DNA from: Prochlorococcus sp. AG-409-A10
GTDB taxonomy: Bacteria; Cyanobacteriota; Cyanobacteriia; PCC-6307; Cyanobiaceae
NCBI GenBank assembly: GCA_003216175.1
Contig: QCJG01000003.1
Location: forward strand, 124,001 to 188,000
Length of the DNA: 64,000 nucleotides
Direction: 5' to 3'
Numbering within the stretch: the stretch's first letter is position 1; each line of letters starts with the position of its first letter. The notes below the pieces were generated by a model. It saw only the letters and a program-made list of their open reading frames with translations. It had not been told where the DNA came from and did not search any database. Below are positions 44,300-52,338 of this stretch, piece after piece. The position numbers and the translations under genes are program-made.

Positions 44300-45841
44300 A
44301 TGTCGGATTTTTCAAATCAGTCCAAAAAGGCTAACCCCATAATCAATAAAACATTTCTCAAAAGTTCTCTTGTTGCTGGAACATTTTTATTTTCTGGAAT
44401 CAATCAGACAGCGCAGGCAAATACAAAATCAATTGTTGCTGTAGAGCCATTGGTTTGCGATATTGTCTCTGCGATTGCACCACCCTCAACGCCCGTAACC
44501 TGCTTAATTGACAGAAAGCAAGATGTTCATGATGTCAAGATCACTCCAAGGCAAGCTCAAACACTAAAAAGTGCGAATCAAGTATTTACTCTTGGTTCAG
44601 AGATGACTCCTGCAATTAAAAAATGGTTAGATAATCCCTTAACTGTTGCCATTGGTGTAAGTGCAATAGAAATAGACGATCATGACGACCACGATGATCA
44701 TGGCGATCATTCAGCTGCCAAGCATGACGATCATGACGACCACGATGATCATGGCGATCATTCAGCTGCTAAGCATGATGATCATGACGACCACGATGAT
44801 CATGGCGATGCCCATGGAGAGGGGGCTTTTGAATGGGCTGGTGTTTTTGATCTTTCAGCAGGAGTCTACAAATGGTCTTTTGCCAAAGTTGATGGAGACT
44901 ATGCTGATCCTGCCATGAAAATGGTTATTCTTAAGTCTGGTGATATTGAAGCATCAGAAGAGCTTGCTAAAGAATTATTAGGATCCAAAAATTCAGAAGT
45001 TAAGCGCAATAACGACAAACTTGTTGCACAGGGAAAAGCATATGTTCTTACATTTAATGAAAAAAAAGACATCACAACATTTACTGTAGAAATCAAAAAA
45101 GCTGGTAAATATTCTTTCTTTACTGAGCATATGCCTTTTGAGTTTGAAGCCGACGAACATTTCTTTAAGGATGTTTCAGGCGACGATATTGAACCTATAG
45201 CTCAAGTCCCAGATGAAGGTGATCATCATCATCACCATGATCATGGTGGCTTAGATCCTCATGTCTGGCATGATCCACATAACATCATCAAGATGGGAAA
45301 TGTCATTTCTAAAAATATCAATAAGAAAATTTCCTTCTTTGATAGAGAAACAAAAAAAGTTTTAAAAGAAAGAACTCAATCTGTGAATTCTATTTTGGAA
45401 GATCTCGACTTATGGACTCAAAAACAAGTTGCCACGATTCCTAGCAATCAAAGGACTATCGTTTCTAAGCATAAAGCGATGGAATATTATGGAGATGCAT
45501 TTAGCTTGAAGACCCTTAGCCTACTAGATTTTCTTGGTGATTCATCCAGCCTTAGGCCTCAAACTATTTCAACAGTATTAGCGGAGCTTAAAAAAGAAAA
45601 CGTGAAAGTTTTATTCGCTGAGCAAAAGCCTCCTTCTAAGCTATTGAAAAACCTCAGCAGACAAACTTCCACTCCTATCGCATCAAATCAAATCTATGTT
45701 GACGGTCTAATGCCAACAGGGAATACTGTTTCAGTTGCTGTACACAACACATGCACAATTGTTAATTCACTTGGTGGAGAATGTGATGAGAAAGAGGGCG
45801 ATGAACTTGAGGGGAAATGGAATTCTTTAATTAAGCCTTAA
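44300..45841 (+). CDS. znuA: Zinc-binding periplasmic protein ZnuA with an extra domain
   Basis: The substrate-binding part of the zinc ABC transporter, 513 residues, far longer than the usual 310-330. A signal segment (about 19-40) precedes the first lobe, whose first ligand is probably H77 in QDVHDVKITP. A His/Asp-rich stretch at 126-172 is built from 17-residue repeats. Residues 177-290 are an inserted domain beginning FEWAGVFDL and ending FFTEHMPFEFE, also found in the CobW GTPase at 46224. A second His run (309-316) leads into DPHVWHDP with two more ligands, and SKHKAMEYYGDAF starts the second lobe. The insert and the His repeats replace the normal short His loop. Confidence 0.9.
   Translation: MSDFSNQSKKANPIINKTFLKSSLVAGTFLFSGINQTAQANTKSIVAVEPLVCDIVSAIAPPSTPVTCLIDRKQDVHDVKITPRQAQTLKSANQVFTLGSEMTPAIKKWLDNPLTVAIGVSAIEIDDHDDHDDHGDHSAAKHDDHDDHDDHGDHSAAKHDDHDDHDDHGDAHGEGAFEWAGVFDLSAGVYKWSFAKVDGDYADPAMKMVILKSGDIEASEELAKELLGSKNSEVKRNNDKLVAQGKAYVLTFNEKKDITTFTVEIKKAGKYSFFTEHMPFEFEADEHFFKDVSGDDIEPIAQVPDEGDHHHHHDHGGLDPHVWHDPHNIIKMGNVISKNINKKISFFDRETKKVLKERTQSVNSILEDLDLWTQKQVATIPSNQRTIVSKHKAMEYYGDAFSLKTLSLLDFLGDSSSLRPQTISTVLAELKKENVKVLFAEQKPPSKLLKNLSRQTSTPIASNQIYVDGLMPTGNTVSVAVHNTCTIVNSLGGECDEKEGDELEGKWNSLIKP
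44675..44809 (+). repeat. 51-bp tandem repeat encoding His/Asp motifs in znuA
   Basis: Two complete 51-base units (44675-44725 and 44726-44776) and a 33-base partial unit (44777-44809) encode DDHDDHDDHGDHSAAKH. The units differ by at most one or two silent bases, so the duplication is recent. The array lengthens the metal-binding loop of ZnuA. Confidence 0.92.
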
Positions 45842-45855
45842 CTTTTTCACATAAG

Positions 45856-45888
45856 ATCCTGACTACATTTTAAAAATGTAGTCAGGAT
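45856..45888 (+). other. 13-bp perfect hairpin after znuA
   Basis: ATCCTGACTACAT (45856-45868) pairs perfectly with ATGTAGTCAGGAT (45876-45888) across a seven-base loop. There is no T-run on either strand, so it is not a standard terminator. It ends eight bases before the next start codon, in a place where it could limit read-through, protect the znuA messenger, or hide the ribosome site of the next gene. Confidence 0.75.
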
Positions 45889-45896
45889 TATAAAAA

Positions 45897-46214
45897 ATGT
45901 TTCCAACTAAAGGATATAAAGCTTATAAACAACACTGGGAAGATCAGGCAGGTTTCATGGATAAACCACCATGGGATAAAGATAAGATCTTAAAACTTAC
46001 TATCTTAACTGATTTTGATGACAATCTAAAAGAACTTAAATTTTCAAATCATTCGCTTAAGAAAGAGAATGGCAAACTTACTTTAAGACTAAAAGTTCCT
46101 TACAATTATTATGAGCTTGATGACTTTGAATTAAAATCACTTGAATTGTTGGGTATCCAAAAAAATTGGCTAACTGATATTTCTCTTGATAGCTCGCATT
46201 GTTCACATCGTTAA
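45897..46214 (+). CDS. Hypothetical protein in the zinc locus
   Basis: A 105-residue soluble protein that I do not recognise. It starts FPTKGYKAYKQHWEDQAGFM after the Met and ends in a short DSSHCSHR with one Cys and two His. It has no signal peptide or membrane span, so it should be cytosolic. It sits between znuA and the CobW GTPase, nine bases before the latter, so co-translation and a related function are likely. It lacks a clear ribosome-binding site and follows a hairpin. Confidence 0.65.
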   Translation: MFPTKGYKAYKQHWEDQAGFMDKPPWDKDKILKLTILTDFDDNLKELKFSNHSLKKENGKLTLRLKVPYNYYELDDFELKSLELLGIQKNWLTDISLDSSHCSHR

Positions 46215-46223
46215 TCAAAGGAA

Positions 46224-47606
46224 ATGAGCAACACGCAAAAAGTACCGGTTACAATATTGACTGGCTTTCTAGGATCTGGCAAAACAACCCTACTCAATCG
46301 AATCCTGAGCGAAGAGCACGGTAAAAAAATAGCTGTTATTGAGAATGAATATGGTGAAGTTGGCATTGATCAGGGATTAGTAATCAATGCTGACGAAGAG
46401 GTCTTCGAGATGTCTAATGGTTGCATCTGCTGCACCGTACGTGGAGATTTAATTCGTGTACTTGGGAACCTCATGAAGAGGCGAGACAAATTCGACTATG
46501 TATTAGTTGAAACTACTGGTCTTGCTGATCCTGGTCCAGTAGCTCAGACGTTCTTTATGGACGATGAAATCCGTGATGAGTTTTCACTCGATGGCATAGT
46601 CACACTTGTGGACGCAGCCCACATAGAACAACAACTGGGTCGAAGTGATGAAAGTTCGGAGCAAGTTGCCTTCGCTGACGTCCTTGTTCTAAATAAAACT
46701 GATCTAGTTTCAGATGAATCACTCGACAACTTAGAGTCACGGCTACGCGATATGAATCGTATGGCTCGTGTAATACGCAGTAAACAGGCAGACGTCTCAA
46801 TTGATACTGTGCTAAATCTAAGTGCTTTTGATCTAGATCAAGTACTTCAGCGTCGTCCAACTTTTCTTGAACCAGAATATCCATTTGAATGGACAGGTGT
46901 ATTTTCACTTGAAGAAGGTCGCTATGAACTTACGCTCGAAGAAGGGCCAGACCCCACAATGTCTCTCGTCCTGTTATCAGACCAAGGTAAAGACGAGACA
47001 GCTTTCATTACAGGCGCTGAATCATGCGTGAGGCTCTACGCAGAACAAGAACAACCTATGAATCCAGGGGATATAATTCCAGTCGGCAAGCATATGAGCC
47101 TTCAACTTCAATCCGAAGGGACTAAGTCCTTCTTCATAGATGTTGATAAGGCAAGGGATATAAGTCTATTCACTCAACATACAGCCGAAGAATTTAATAT
47201 GAAATTAACGAAAGTAAATACTCCTTCTACAGACGCGATAGATAATGATCAGAATATCTCTACAATTTCTCCAATAGCTGAGAGAACTTGGGTGGCTGAG
47301 CACGAGCACGACGATGAAGTGGGTTCATTTGCTATCGAACGAGTAGGCGATGTAGATCCTGAAAAACTCAATAGGTGGTTAAGTCGACTGCTATCAGAAA
47401 AAGGGGTGGATATCTTTCGTACAAAAGGGTTTATTAGTTATGCGGGAGAATCTAGGCGAATAGTTTTTCAAGGTGTACACATGCTCTTCACAGCTCAACC
47501 TGATAAAGAATGGGGCAATGAACCTCGCCGCAACCAACTCGTCTTTATCGGTAGAAATCTTGATGAAGCAGAAATGAGTAGAGAGTTTGACAAATGTCTG
47601 GTATAG
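46224..47606 (+). CDS. CobW/COG0523 GTPase with an inserted domain, probable zinc chaperone
   Basis: A 460-residue P-loop GTPase of the COG0523 family. Walker A is GFLGSGKT (14-21), the metal-binding CxCC motif is C67-C70 in NGCICCTV, and NKTD (157-160) gives guanine specificity. The CobW_C domain is at about 364-460. Between the two lies an insert at 221-330 (FEWTGVF to FTQHTAEEF) that is homologous to the insert in ZnuA. Low-zinc-induced COG0523 proteins deliver zinc to enzymes, and the position favours zinc over cobalt or nickel here. It overlaps the WD40 gene by 13 bases. Confidence 0.9.
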   Translation: MSNTQKVPVTILTGFLGSGKTTLLNRILSEEHGKKIAVIENEYGEVGIDQGLVINADEEVFEMSNGCICCTVRGDLIRVLGNLMKRRDKFDYVLVETTGLADPGPVAQTFFMDDEIRDEFSLDGIVTLVDAAHIEQQLGRSDESSEQVAFADVLVLNKTDLVSDESLDNLESRLRDMNRMARVIRSKQADVSIDTVLNLSAFDLDQVLQRRPTFLEPEYPFEWTGVFSLEEGRYELTLEEGPDPTMSLVLLSDQGKDETAFITGAESCVRLYAEQEQPMNPGDIIPVGKHMSLQLQSEGTKSFFIDVDKARDISLFTQHTAEEFNMKLTKVNTPSTDAIDNDQNISTISPIAERTWVAEHEHDDEVGSFAIERVGDVDPEKLNRWLSRLLSEKGVDIFRTKGFISYAGESRRIVFQGVHMLFTAQPDKEWGNEPRRNQLVFIGRNLDEAEMSREFDKCLV

Positions 47607-48667
47607 AAGCATTTAGTCCAAAGGGAATGCTTCATGAAGGTTGGTCTGCGCAAGTTGAAGACTATGCGATTGTCTGCGGCTGGGCACTACATGGTAAAAC
47701 CTTTTTAGTAGGTGATGTTGCTGGAGGGCTCTACGCATTTGAGGGGAAATCTGGAAAGCTCATTTGGCAATTCAAAGACATACATAGAGGTGGCTTACTA
47801 GCAATGTCTATTCATCCAGATGGAAATACTTTCGCAACTGCTGGCCAGGATGGACATGTGTCTATATGGGAAAGCAAAGAGGGTAAGTCAACTAAAAATT
47901 TGGAACTTGGGAAAGGATGGGTTGAACACATTAAGTGGTCACCAGACGGAAAATTTTTAGCAGTAGTTTTTACTAAATACGTCTATGTTTTTGATGAAAA
48001 CGGTCAAGAACATTGGCGATCAGAGGAGCATCCCAGTACTGTCAGCGCGATTTCTTGGTCTAATTCCAATGAGTTAGCGACAGCATGCTACGGCCAAGTA
48101 ACTTTTTTTGATGTAGTAAGCGACAAGATCAATCAAAAGTTGGAGTGGCGAGGCTCACTAGTATCTATGGTTCTTAGTCCAGATGGAGACATAGTGGCAT
48201 GCGGAAGTCAGGATAATTCTGTTCATTTCTGGCGCCGTTCAACTGATCAAGATTCGGAGATGACAGGCTACCCAGGTAAACCAAGCCACCTAGCTTTTGA
48301 TCAAACCGGCACAGTCCTTGCTACTGGGGGTAGTGATCGAGTGACGGTTTGGAGTTTTCAAGGCGATGGCCCTGAGGGCACTGTGCCAGGAGAGTTAATG
48401 CTTCATACGGAACCCATTTCATGCCTTGCTTTCTCACATAGCGGGATGCTTTTAGCTTCTGGCGCAAGAGATGGTTCAGTTTTTTCTTGGTTTCTCCAAA
48501 AAGATGGTCAGGGTGATCCTGTTGGTGGTGCATTTGCAGGTGACCTTGTAAGCCAAATCGCTTGGCATCCTGAGGACACTGCCTTAGCTGCAATAAATGC
48601 AAACGGAGGAATTACGGTTTGGGAATTTAAGGTTCGGACAAAAACGGCACCTCAAGGATTCGGATAA
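47594..48667 (+). CDS. WD40-repeat protein
   Basis: A 357-residue beta-propeller made of about seven WD40 repeats, read from recurring GH/GD-type turns and closing motifs such as GHVSIWE, NSVHFWRR, DRVTVWSF, GSVFSWFL and GGITVWEF. It has no signal peptide. The 13-base overlap with the CobW gene implies a functional pair; WD40 proteins next to COG0523 GTPases recur in marine cyanobacteria to my recollection. A scaffold for the GTPase and its clients is a reasonable guess. Confidence 0.88.
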   Translation: MSGIEAFSPKGMLHEGWSAQVEDYAIVCGWALHGKTFLVGDVAGGLYAFEGKSGKLIWQFKDIHRGGLLAMSIHPDGNTFATAGQDGHVSIWESKEGKSTKNLELGKGWVEHIKWSPDGKFLAVVFTKYVYVFDENGQEHWRSEEHPSTVSAISWSNSNELATACYGQVTFFDVVSDKINQKLEWRGSLVSMVLSPDGDIVACGSQDNSVHFWRRSTDQDSEMTGYPGKPSHLAFDQTGTVLATGGSDRVTVWSFQGDGPEGTVPGELMLHTEPISCLAFSHSGMLLASGARDGSVFSWFLQKDGQGDPVGGAFAGDLVSQIAWHPEDTALAAINANGGITVWEFKVRTKTAPQGFG

Positions 48668-48812
48668 GGTCAAAATTTCTTATTTTCAATAGATACTCGA
48701 GAGCTGCTCGATTGCTAATGCCTAGAACATTAAAACTCAACAAGAGGAGTTTTTACTGATGTATAAATATTCCACATAACTTATATATGGTTATATCCCA
48801 CCAGAGGACTCA

Positions 48813-48956
48813 ATGAAAAAAACAATTCTTTGGCTTCAAGAATTACTCATTTCAATGGGTAATGCTCTATTTCATCCATATCAAGATAACTCACCTCCAA
48901 GTTTTGAGGCACAGCCGTTCAGAGATGACCCATATAAAAACCGAGGAATTGCGTAA
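48813..48956 (+). CDS. Small hypothetical protein (47 aa)
   Basis: A 47-residue frame with a good ribosome-binding site, AGAGGA, eight bases upstream. The first 20 residues are an amphipathic or weakly hydrophobic helix (KKTILWLQELLISMGNALF), followed by a Pro/Asp-rich polar tail ending DDPYKNRGIA. A terminator follows 30 bases after the stop. I do not recognise it. Confidence 0.6.
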   Translation: MKKTILWLQELLISMGNALFHPYQDNSPPSFEAQPFRDDPYKNRGIA

Positions 48957-48985
48957 GGCAATGTCTAAATTATTTTTTAATTTCT

Positions 48986-49015
48986 AAGAGAGGTCCAAGT
49001 ACCCTCTTTTTTTTT
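48986..49015 (+). terminator. Rho-independent terminator
   Basis: A stem AGAGG/CCTCT (extendable by AAG against TTT with one G-U pair) with loop TCCAAGTAC is followed by a run of nine T. It closes the 47-residue gene and supports that gene as real. Confidence 0.75.
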
Positions 49016-49083
49016 AGCTATTTACGAGAAGCATAAGTAAAGACCGAACCATAAAGGATTAAAGAATGTGCTTTAATAGTCCC

Positions 49084-49239
49084 ATGAATACATCGATTAA
49101 GAAGAAGTTAAGCAGTATCAATCCTGGCGTTAACTTGAAAAAAACCGACAACAAAAAACCCACTTGGAATTTTGAAGTAGAAGGCAGCGGTCAAAGAAAG
49201 AGATATTTAAGATCTCTAAAAGACAAGACTGCCGCTTAA
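49084..49239 (+). CDS. Small basic hypothetical protein (51 aa)
   Basis: A 51-residue, Lys-rich frame starting at ATG (MNTSIKKKLSSINPG) and ending RYLRSLKDKTAA. It has no Cys and no membrane span, and could bind nucleic acid. No ribosome-binding site is obvious. No known family recognised. Confidence 0.45.
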   Translation: MNTSIKKKLSSINPGVNLKKTDNKKPTWNFEVEGSGQRKRYLRSLKDKTAA

Positions 49240-49332
49240 TTTATAGCCTTTTTACTACAAAAACTTCAACTAAATTAAACACAGCTGCTATCCAAGCACG
49301 AAAGAGGAAGTCCATCTCAAATTTTTATTAAA

Positions 49333-50016
49333 TTGGTACTTTTAAGCGATTTAAAGTATCAAGAGATAAAAAACCTAAAAAATTCTATGAATTTAATCGC
49401 TAGTTATAGAAATAAAGGTTTTGAATCTGTTGCAGATGGTGTTATGTCATTTTTTGACCGTCGAAAAGATTTGCAGCGAAATGGTATTGCCTTCAGTGAT
49501 GGATCAACAAATGATTCAGAGCCTGCAAAAATTTCGACTGATATCAGCCTTGTAGCAATAGATCATTCTGACCCAGAAGCATTTGCACTATCTGAGGTAA
49601 TTTTAAGAGGAGTCGATGCTGGACTTCAAAAATATCTTCAAGATCGTCCTCTCTTTAGCGAATGTTGTCCAGAGAAATCCTTATTTGTTAATCCAATTTT
49701 CAACTTACAACGTTATGCTCCTGGAGAAGGTTTTAAGAAATGGCACTGTGATTGGACTATTAGCGAAGAAGCAACCGAACCAGTTCACAGAGTCTTAGCA
49801 TGGATTCTTTATTGCAATGATGTCGACTCAGGAGGGACAGAATTTCATTGGCAGGAATATCATGAGACAGCTGAACGAGGAAAACTAGTTATTTTTCCCG
49901 CTGGTCTTACACATATACATAGAGGCCGAGTTAACAAAACTCATCCAAAAACAATTGCCACTGGATGGATTAATGCTGGTTCAAGAGATTCATATATCGC
50001 TAGACTGGCTAGTTAG
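49333..50016 (+). CDS. 2-oxoglutarate/Fe(II)-dependent oxygenase
   Basis: A 227-residue protein of the prolyl-4-hydroxylase-like superfamily. The iron triad is H and D in KWHCDWT and H in GLTHIHRGR, and the 2-oxoglutarate arginine follows in the same strand. The substrate is unknown; in picocyanobacteria such enzymes are common in accessory regions. The start is uncertain: TTG at 49333 gives the full frame, while ATG at 49387 would shorten it by 18 residues. Confidence 0.8.
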   Translation: MVLLSDLKYQEIKNLKNSMNLIASYRNKGFESVADGVMSFFDRRKDLQRNGIAFSDGSTNDSEPAKISTDISLVAIDHSDPEAFALSEVILRGVDAGLQKYLQDRPLFSECCPEKSLFVNPIFNLQRYAPGEGFKKWHCDWTISEEATEPVHRVLAWILYCNDVDSGGTEFHWQEYHETAERGKLVIFPAGLTHIHRGRVNKTHPKTIATGWINAGSRDSYIARLAS

Positions 50017-50243
50017 TTAATTAATTTTTTTGTTCATTCAATAAGCTCTCATTGGGATTATTCAATCTGATTCCCTCTAATCCTTTAATGAATAAGTAGT
50101 TCAAATCTAGATTGATAATAATTTTTGAAGGAACATCAACAAATTGGGAATGTATTGTGTAGTATCAAACGACGTTCAGCTCAATTTGAGTCGCAGTTAG
50201 ATTCAAGCCATGGAACGGGGACTTGAACAATGAAATTATTCCA

Positions 50244-50384
50244 ATGGCTGAGCTAACTTACAGAGGACTTAAGTACACTCAAACTAAATCCACTAAGGGT
50301 TCACAAGAAGTGCACTTGCAATATTCTGGTCATGAAATTATGAGTAAAAGAATCTACGAAGCAATGAAAGCTGAAATGGGTTAA
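50244..50384 (+). CDS. DUF4278-like small protein
   Basis: A 46-residue protein starting AELTYRGLKYTQTK, which matches the start of the cyanobacterial DUF4278 family. It is polar and basic. A seven-codon frame and a short nine-codon frame (at 50231) precede it and overlap it. No function is known. Confidence 0.6.
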   Translation: MAELTYRGLKYTQTKSTKGSQEVHLQYSGHEIMSKRIYEAMKAEMG

Positions 50385-50514
50385 TAAATAAGTTAAGACA
50401 AGCTTACTTTTTTAATTATTTACTTTAAAAATAACATTATATAAATAAATTGAATCAATAACTACAGATTTAATTTATTTAATGCTTTAAAAATTAATTC
50501 TTTTAAAATTCAAT

Positions 50515-50724
50515 ATGCAATACGAGCCAGGAACAGTAGATTGTCATGTGTTTTTAGAATGCAAAGAGCAAATAGAGAAAATGCTACTTAGATTACACAA
50601 AGTAGAAAATACTGAACATATTTGCGACCAACTTCAATCTATTTACCAACAAATAGAAGGTATGCACGAGCTAAAAAAAATTAAACGCAAAAAAATTCTA
50701 TCTAATCAGGAATTAATTAAATAA
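50515..50724 (+). CDS. Small hypothetical protein (69 aa)
   Basis: A 69-residue, probably helical protein with cysteines at positions 10, 16 and 37 (DCHVFLECKEQ and EHICDQL) and a Lys-rich end. No family recognised. It stands in AT-rich DNA between the DUF4278 gene and the Yfr2-like RNA. Confidence 0.5.
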   Translation: MQYEPGTVDCHVFLECKEQIEKMLLRLHKVENTEHICDQLQSIYQQIEGMHELKKIKRKKILSNQELIK

Positions 50725-50814
50725 ATCTATAACTTCAAATGATTATTGATAGATTTTTTATTTTGTATCAATTAAGTCTTAACTTATTTAACTAAATTAT
50801 CTATAACTATTGTA

Positions 50815-50886
50815 TCAGAAAACCCGTTCCAAAGTTTTCTGTAGGGAGGTCACCACCACTGGGAAGGGTTTTGACCTCCCTCCCCC
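50815..50886 (+). ncRNA. Candidate Yfr2-like small RNA
   Basis: Two hairpins in a row: AGAAAAC/GTTTTCT (about 50817-50840) with a loop holding CCGTTCC, and a ten-pair perfect stem AGGGAGGTCA (50843-50852) with TGACCTCCCT (50872-50881) and a 19-base loop rich in CCACCACTGGGAAGGG. It is GC-rich in AT-rich DNA and lies between genes. This layout agrees, from memory, with the Yfr2-5 family of marine cyanobacteria. The strand is a judgement; no clear -10 was fixed. Confidence 0.5.
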
Positions 50887-50924
50887 AATCTGGAATCATA
50901 AGAATATTGAAACTAATAAATATT

Positions 50925-51131
50925 CTAATTAAATCCTAGTTTTATGGTTCCCCAAAGATCAAATGCTCCAAATAAAAAAGCTATAAAAACCAAGTCCCAT
51001 GCCTTCTGCTTAATAGCCCAGGGAGCAAAAAAGACCTCACCGATCCCATGGATAGCGGCCCCAACACCTAGATGATCTAAAACCAAAAGACCATGAGATA
51101 ATAAAAATAATCCGCTAGCAAAGTATCTCAA
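50925..51131 (-). CDS. Small two-span membrane protein (68 aa)
   Basis: A 68-residue protein with two hydrophobic spans (about residues 5-25 and 46-63), linked by a loop with AAIHGIGEVFFAPWAIKQK. No family recognised. It lies on the strand opposite to most of this patch. Confidence 0.6.
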   Translation of the reverse strand: MRYFASGLFLLSHGLLVLDHLGVGAAIHGIGEVFFAPWAIKQKAWDLVFIAFLFGAFDLWGTIKLGFN

Positions 51132-51145
51132 AAATGTATCGTAAG

Positions 51146-51262
51146 TTATGAATTTAATTTTTTTTTATTCGAAAAAGTTATCGCTGATGCAGGGATAGAT
51201 TGAAAGGCTTTAACCATTTCTTCAACAAAAAGTTTTTCATTTTTAGAGCCTGATTTAGTCAT
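51146..51262 (-). CDS. Possible small protein (38 aa)
   Basis: A 38-residue frame (MTKSGSKNEKLFVEEMVKAF and so on) with a TATATAAAAT-like -10 upstream but no ribosome-binding site. Composition looks protein-like. Weak. Confidence 0.3.
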   Translation of the reverse strand: MTKSGSKNEKLFVEEMVKAFQSIPASAITFSNKKKLNS

Positions 51263-51483
51263 GGCTTAGTAATATTTTATATAGCAGAACTTATTAATAT
51301 TTTTACTAATCTTATGTATCATTAATTTCTTTGTTAGCCAAATAACACAAAACATATTAATGCTTTTCATTATATTTAAATACTTTAATATCACGAAAAA
51401 GATGAATTATTCGCGAAAAATGAATTAATTAATACAGTTAGAAAGATATATTCTAGTAATGTTTGGAACAAATAAAATTCGAG

Positions 51484-51993
51484 ATGAAACTTAATTTTTT
51501 ACCGGTTAATATATTTAGAGAAACTCCTGAAGTAACTTTTTTAGATGCCAGCGTTGAAGGTTCTAATGGCAGTGATGTTGTTATCCATAGAGGCGGAGCA
51601 ACTTCACCTCCTGATTTAAATGGCTTTGAGCAATATTATGTACACCATCATCAAACAGATAACAATCTTGTACTTGAGGGAGATAGAACGTTCACATTAT
51701 TAAATCCTTTTTGGGATGAACCTCATCACATAATTTATCTCCATAGATTCATGGGTGCACTTGAAATACCTATCGGCACATTTCATAGATCAATGTCTGG
51801 ACAGAATGGAAGTATTGTTATCAACCAGGCAATTAGATATAAACAATTCGAAGCAAAAACAGAATTTAATCCTATAAGTATTGAAAATAGAATTGATCTT
51901 CAACATGCAAAATCTACAGAGCCTATTATCTGGTTATGGAAAGATGGAGAAGTCAAGAGAATAAACAATTCTCTATTTCTAAAAGTGGCTTAA
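51484..51993 (+). CDS. Hypothetical protein
   Basis: About 169 residues with no signal peptide. YYVHHHQTDNNLVLEGDRTF and GTFHRSMSG suggest a cupin-like beta fold with several histidines that could hold a metal, but no named family was recognised. I chose the ATG at 51484; an in-frame TTG at 51463 would add seven residues. Confidence 0.65.
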   Translation: MKLNFLPVNIFRETPEVTFLDASVEGSNGSDVVIHRGGATSPPDLNGFEQYYVHHHQTDNNLVLEGDRTFTLLNPFWDEPHHIIYLHRFMGALEIPIGTFHRSMSGQNGSIVINQAIRYKQFEAKTEFNPISIENRIDLQHAKSTEPIIWLWKDGEVKRINNSLFLKVA

Positions 51994-52053
51994 CTGAATT
52001 AGGTTCTAATAAAGGCAAATTAATTTCATATATAGTATCTAAAAAATATTTAT

Positions 52054-52149
52054 TTAAAATACTAATTCTAGGAATAAAATAAATAATATACCTGACATTG
52101 CAATCCTTCCATGAACTATCTCAGTCTTACTTAGTCTTTCGAAAGACAT
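52054..52149 (-). CDS. hli: Short high-light-inducible protein (31 aa)
   Basis: A 31-residue frame whose sequence ERLSKTEIVHGRIAMSGILF contains the chlorophyll-binding motif E-x2-HGR-x-AM of the LHC/Hlip family, followed by a hydrophobic end with LFLELVF. An in-frame stop lies just before the ATG, so it cannot be longer. It lies inside an otherwise gene-free stretch of 345 bases. It is shorter than the usual Hli of 35 residues or more but keeps the full binding motif. Confidence 0.75.
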   Translation of the reverse strand: MSFERLSKTEIVHGRIAMSGILFILFLELVF

Positions 52150-52264
52150 TTACTAAAAACAAGTTGCTTGTAAAATAACCAACTAAATAAAGAGAGCAAG
52201 TATCAAAAAATGCTTTTTAATGTTAATTAAATTATTCAATTTTATTTGTAAAAAGAAACAACTA

Positions 52265-52296
52265 CTGTCGGAAAGATAATGTATCTCTTACGACAG
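52265..52296 (-). terminator. Possible terminator of the urt operon
   Basis: CTGTCG (52265-52270) pairs with CGACAG (52291-52296), and the inner bases extend the stem (AGAT with ATCT) with one mismatch and a bulge. On the minus strand it is followed by a T-rich tract (GTTGTTTCTTTTTAC). It lies about 185 bases past the urtE stop, beyond the antisense zinc-ribbon gene. Confidence 0.4.
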
Positions 52297-52338
52297 ACTA
52301 ATAATAGTATAATAATATAAAAAAAGATTCAGCAAGAA

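Noticed and set aside
44682-44918. Met/Thr-rich frame over the ZnuA repeats
   Set aside because: Out-of-frame reading of the His/Asp repeat; no independent evidence.
45856-45888. Reading the hairpin after znuA as a standard terminator
   Set aside because: No T-run on either strand, so only reported as a structure of uncertain role.
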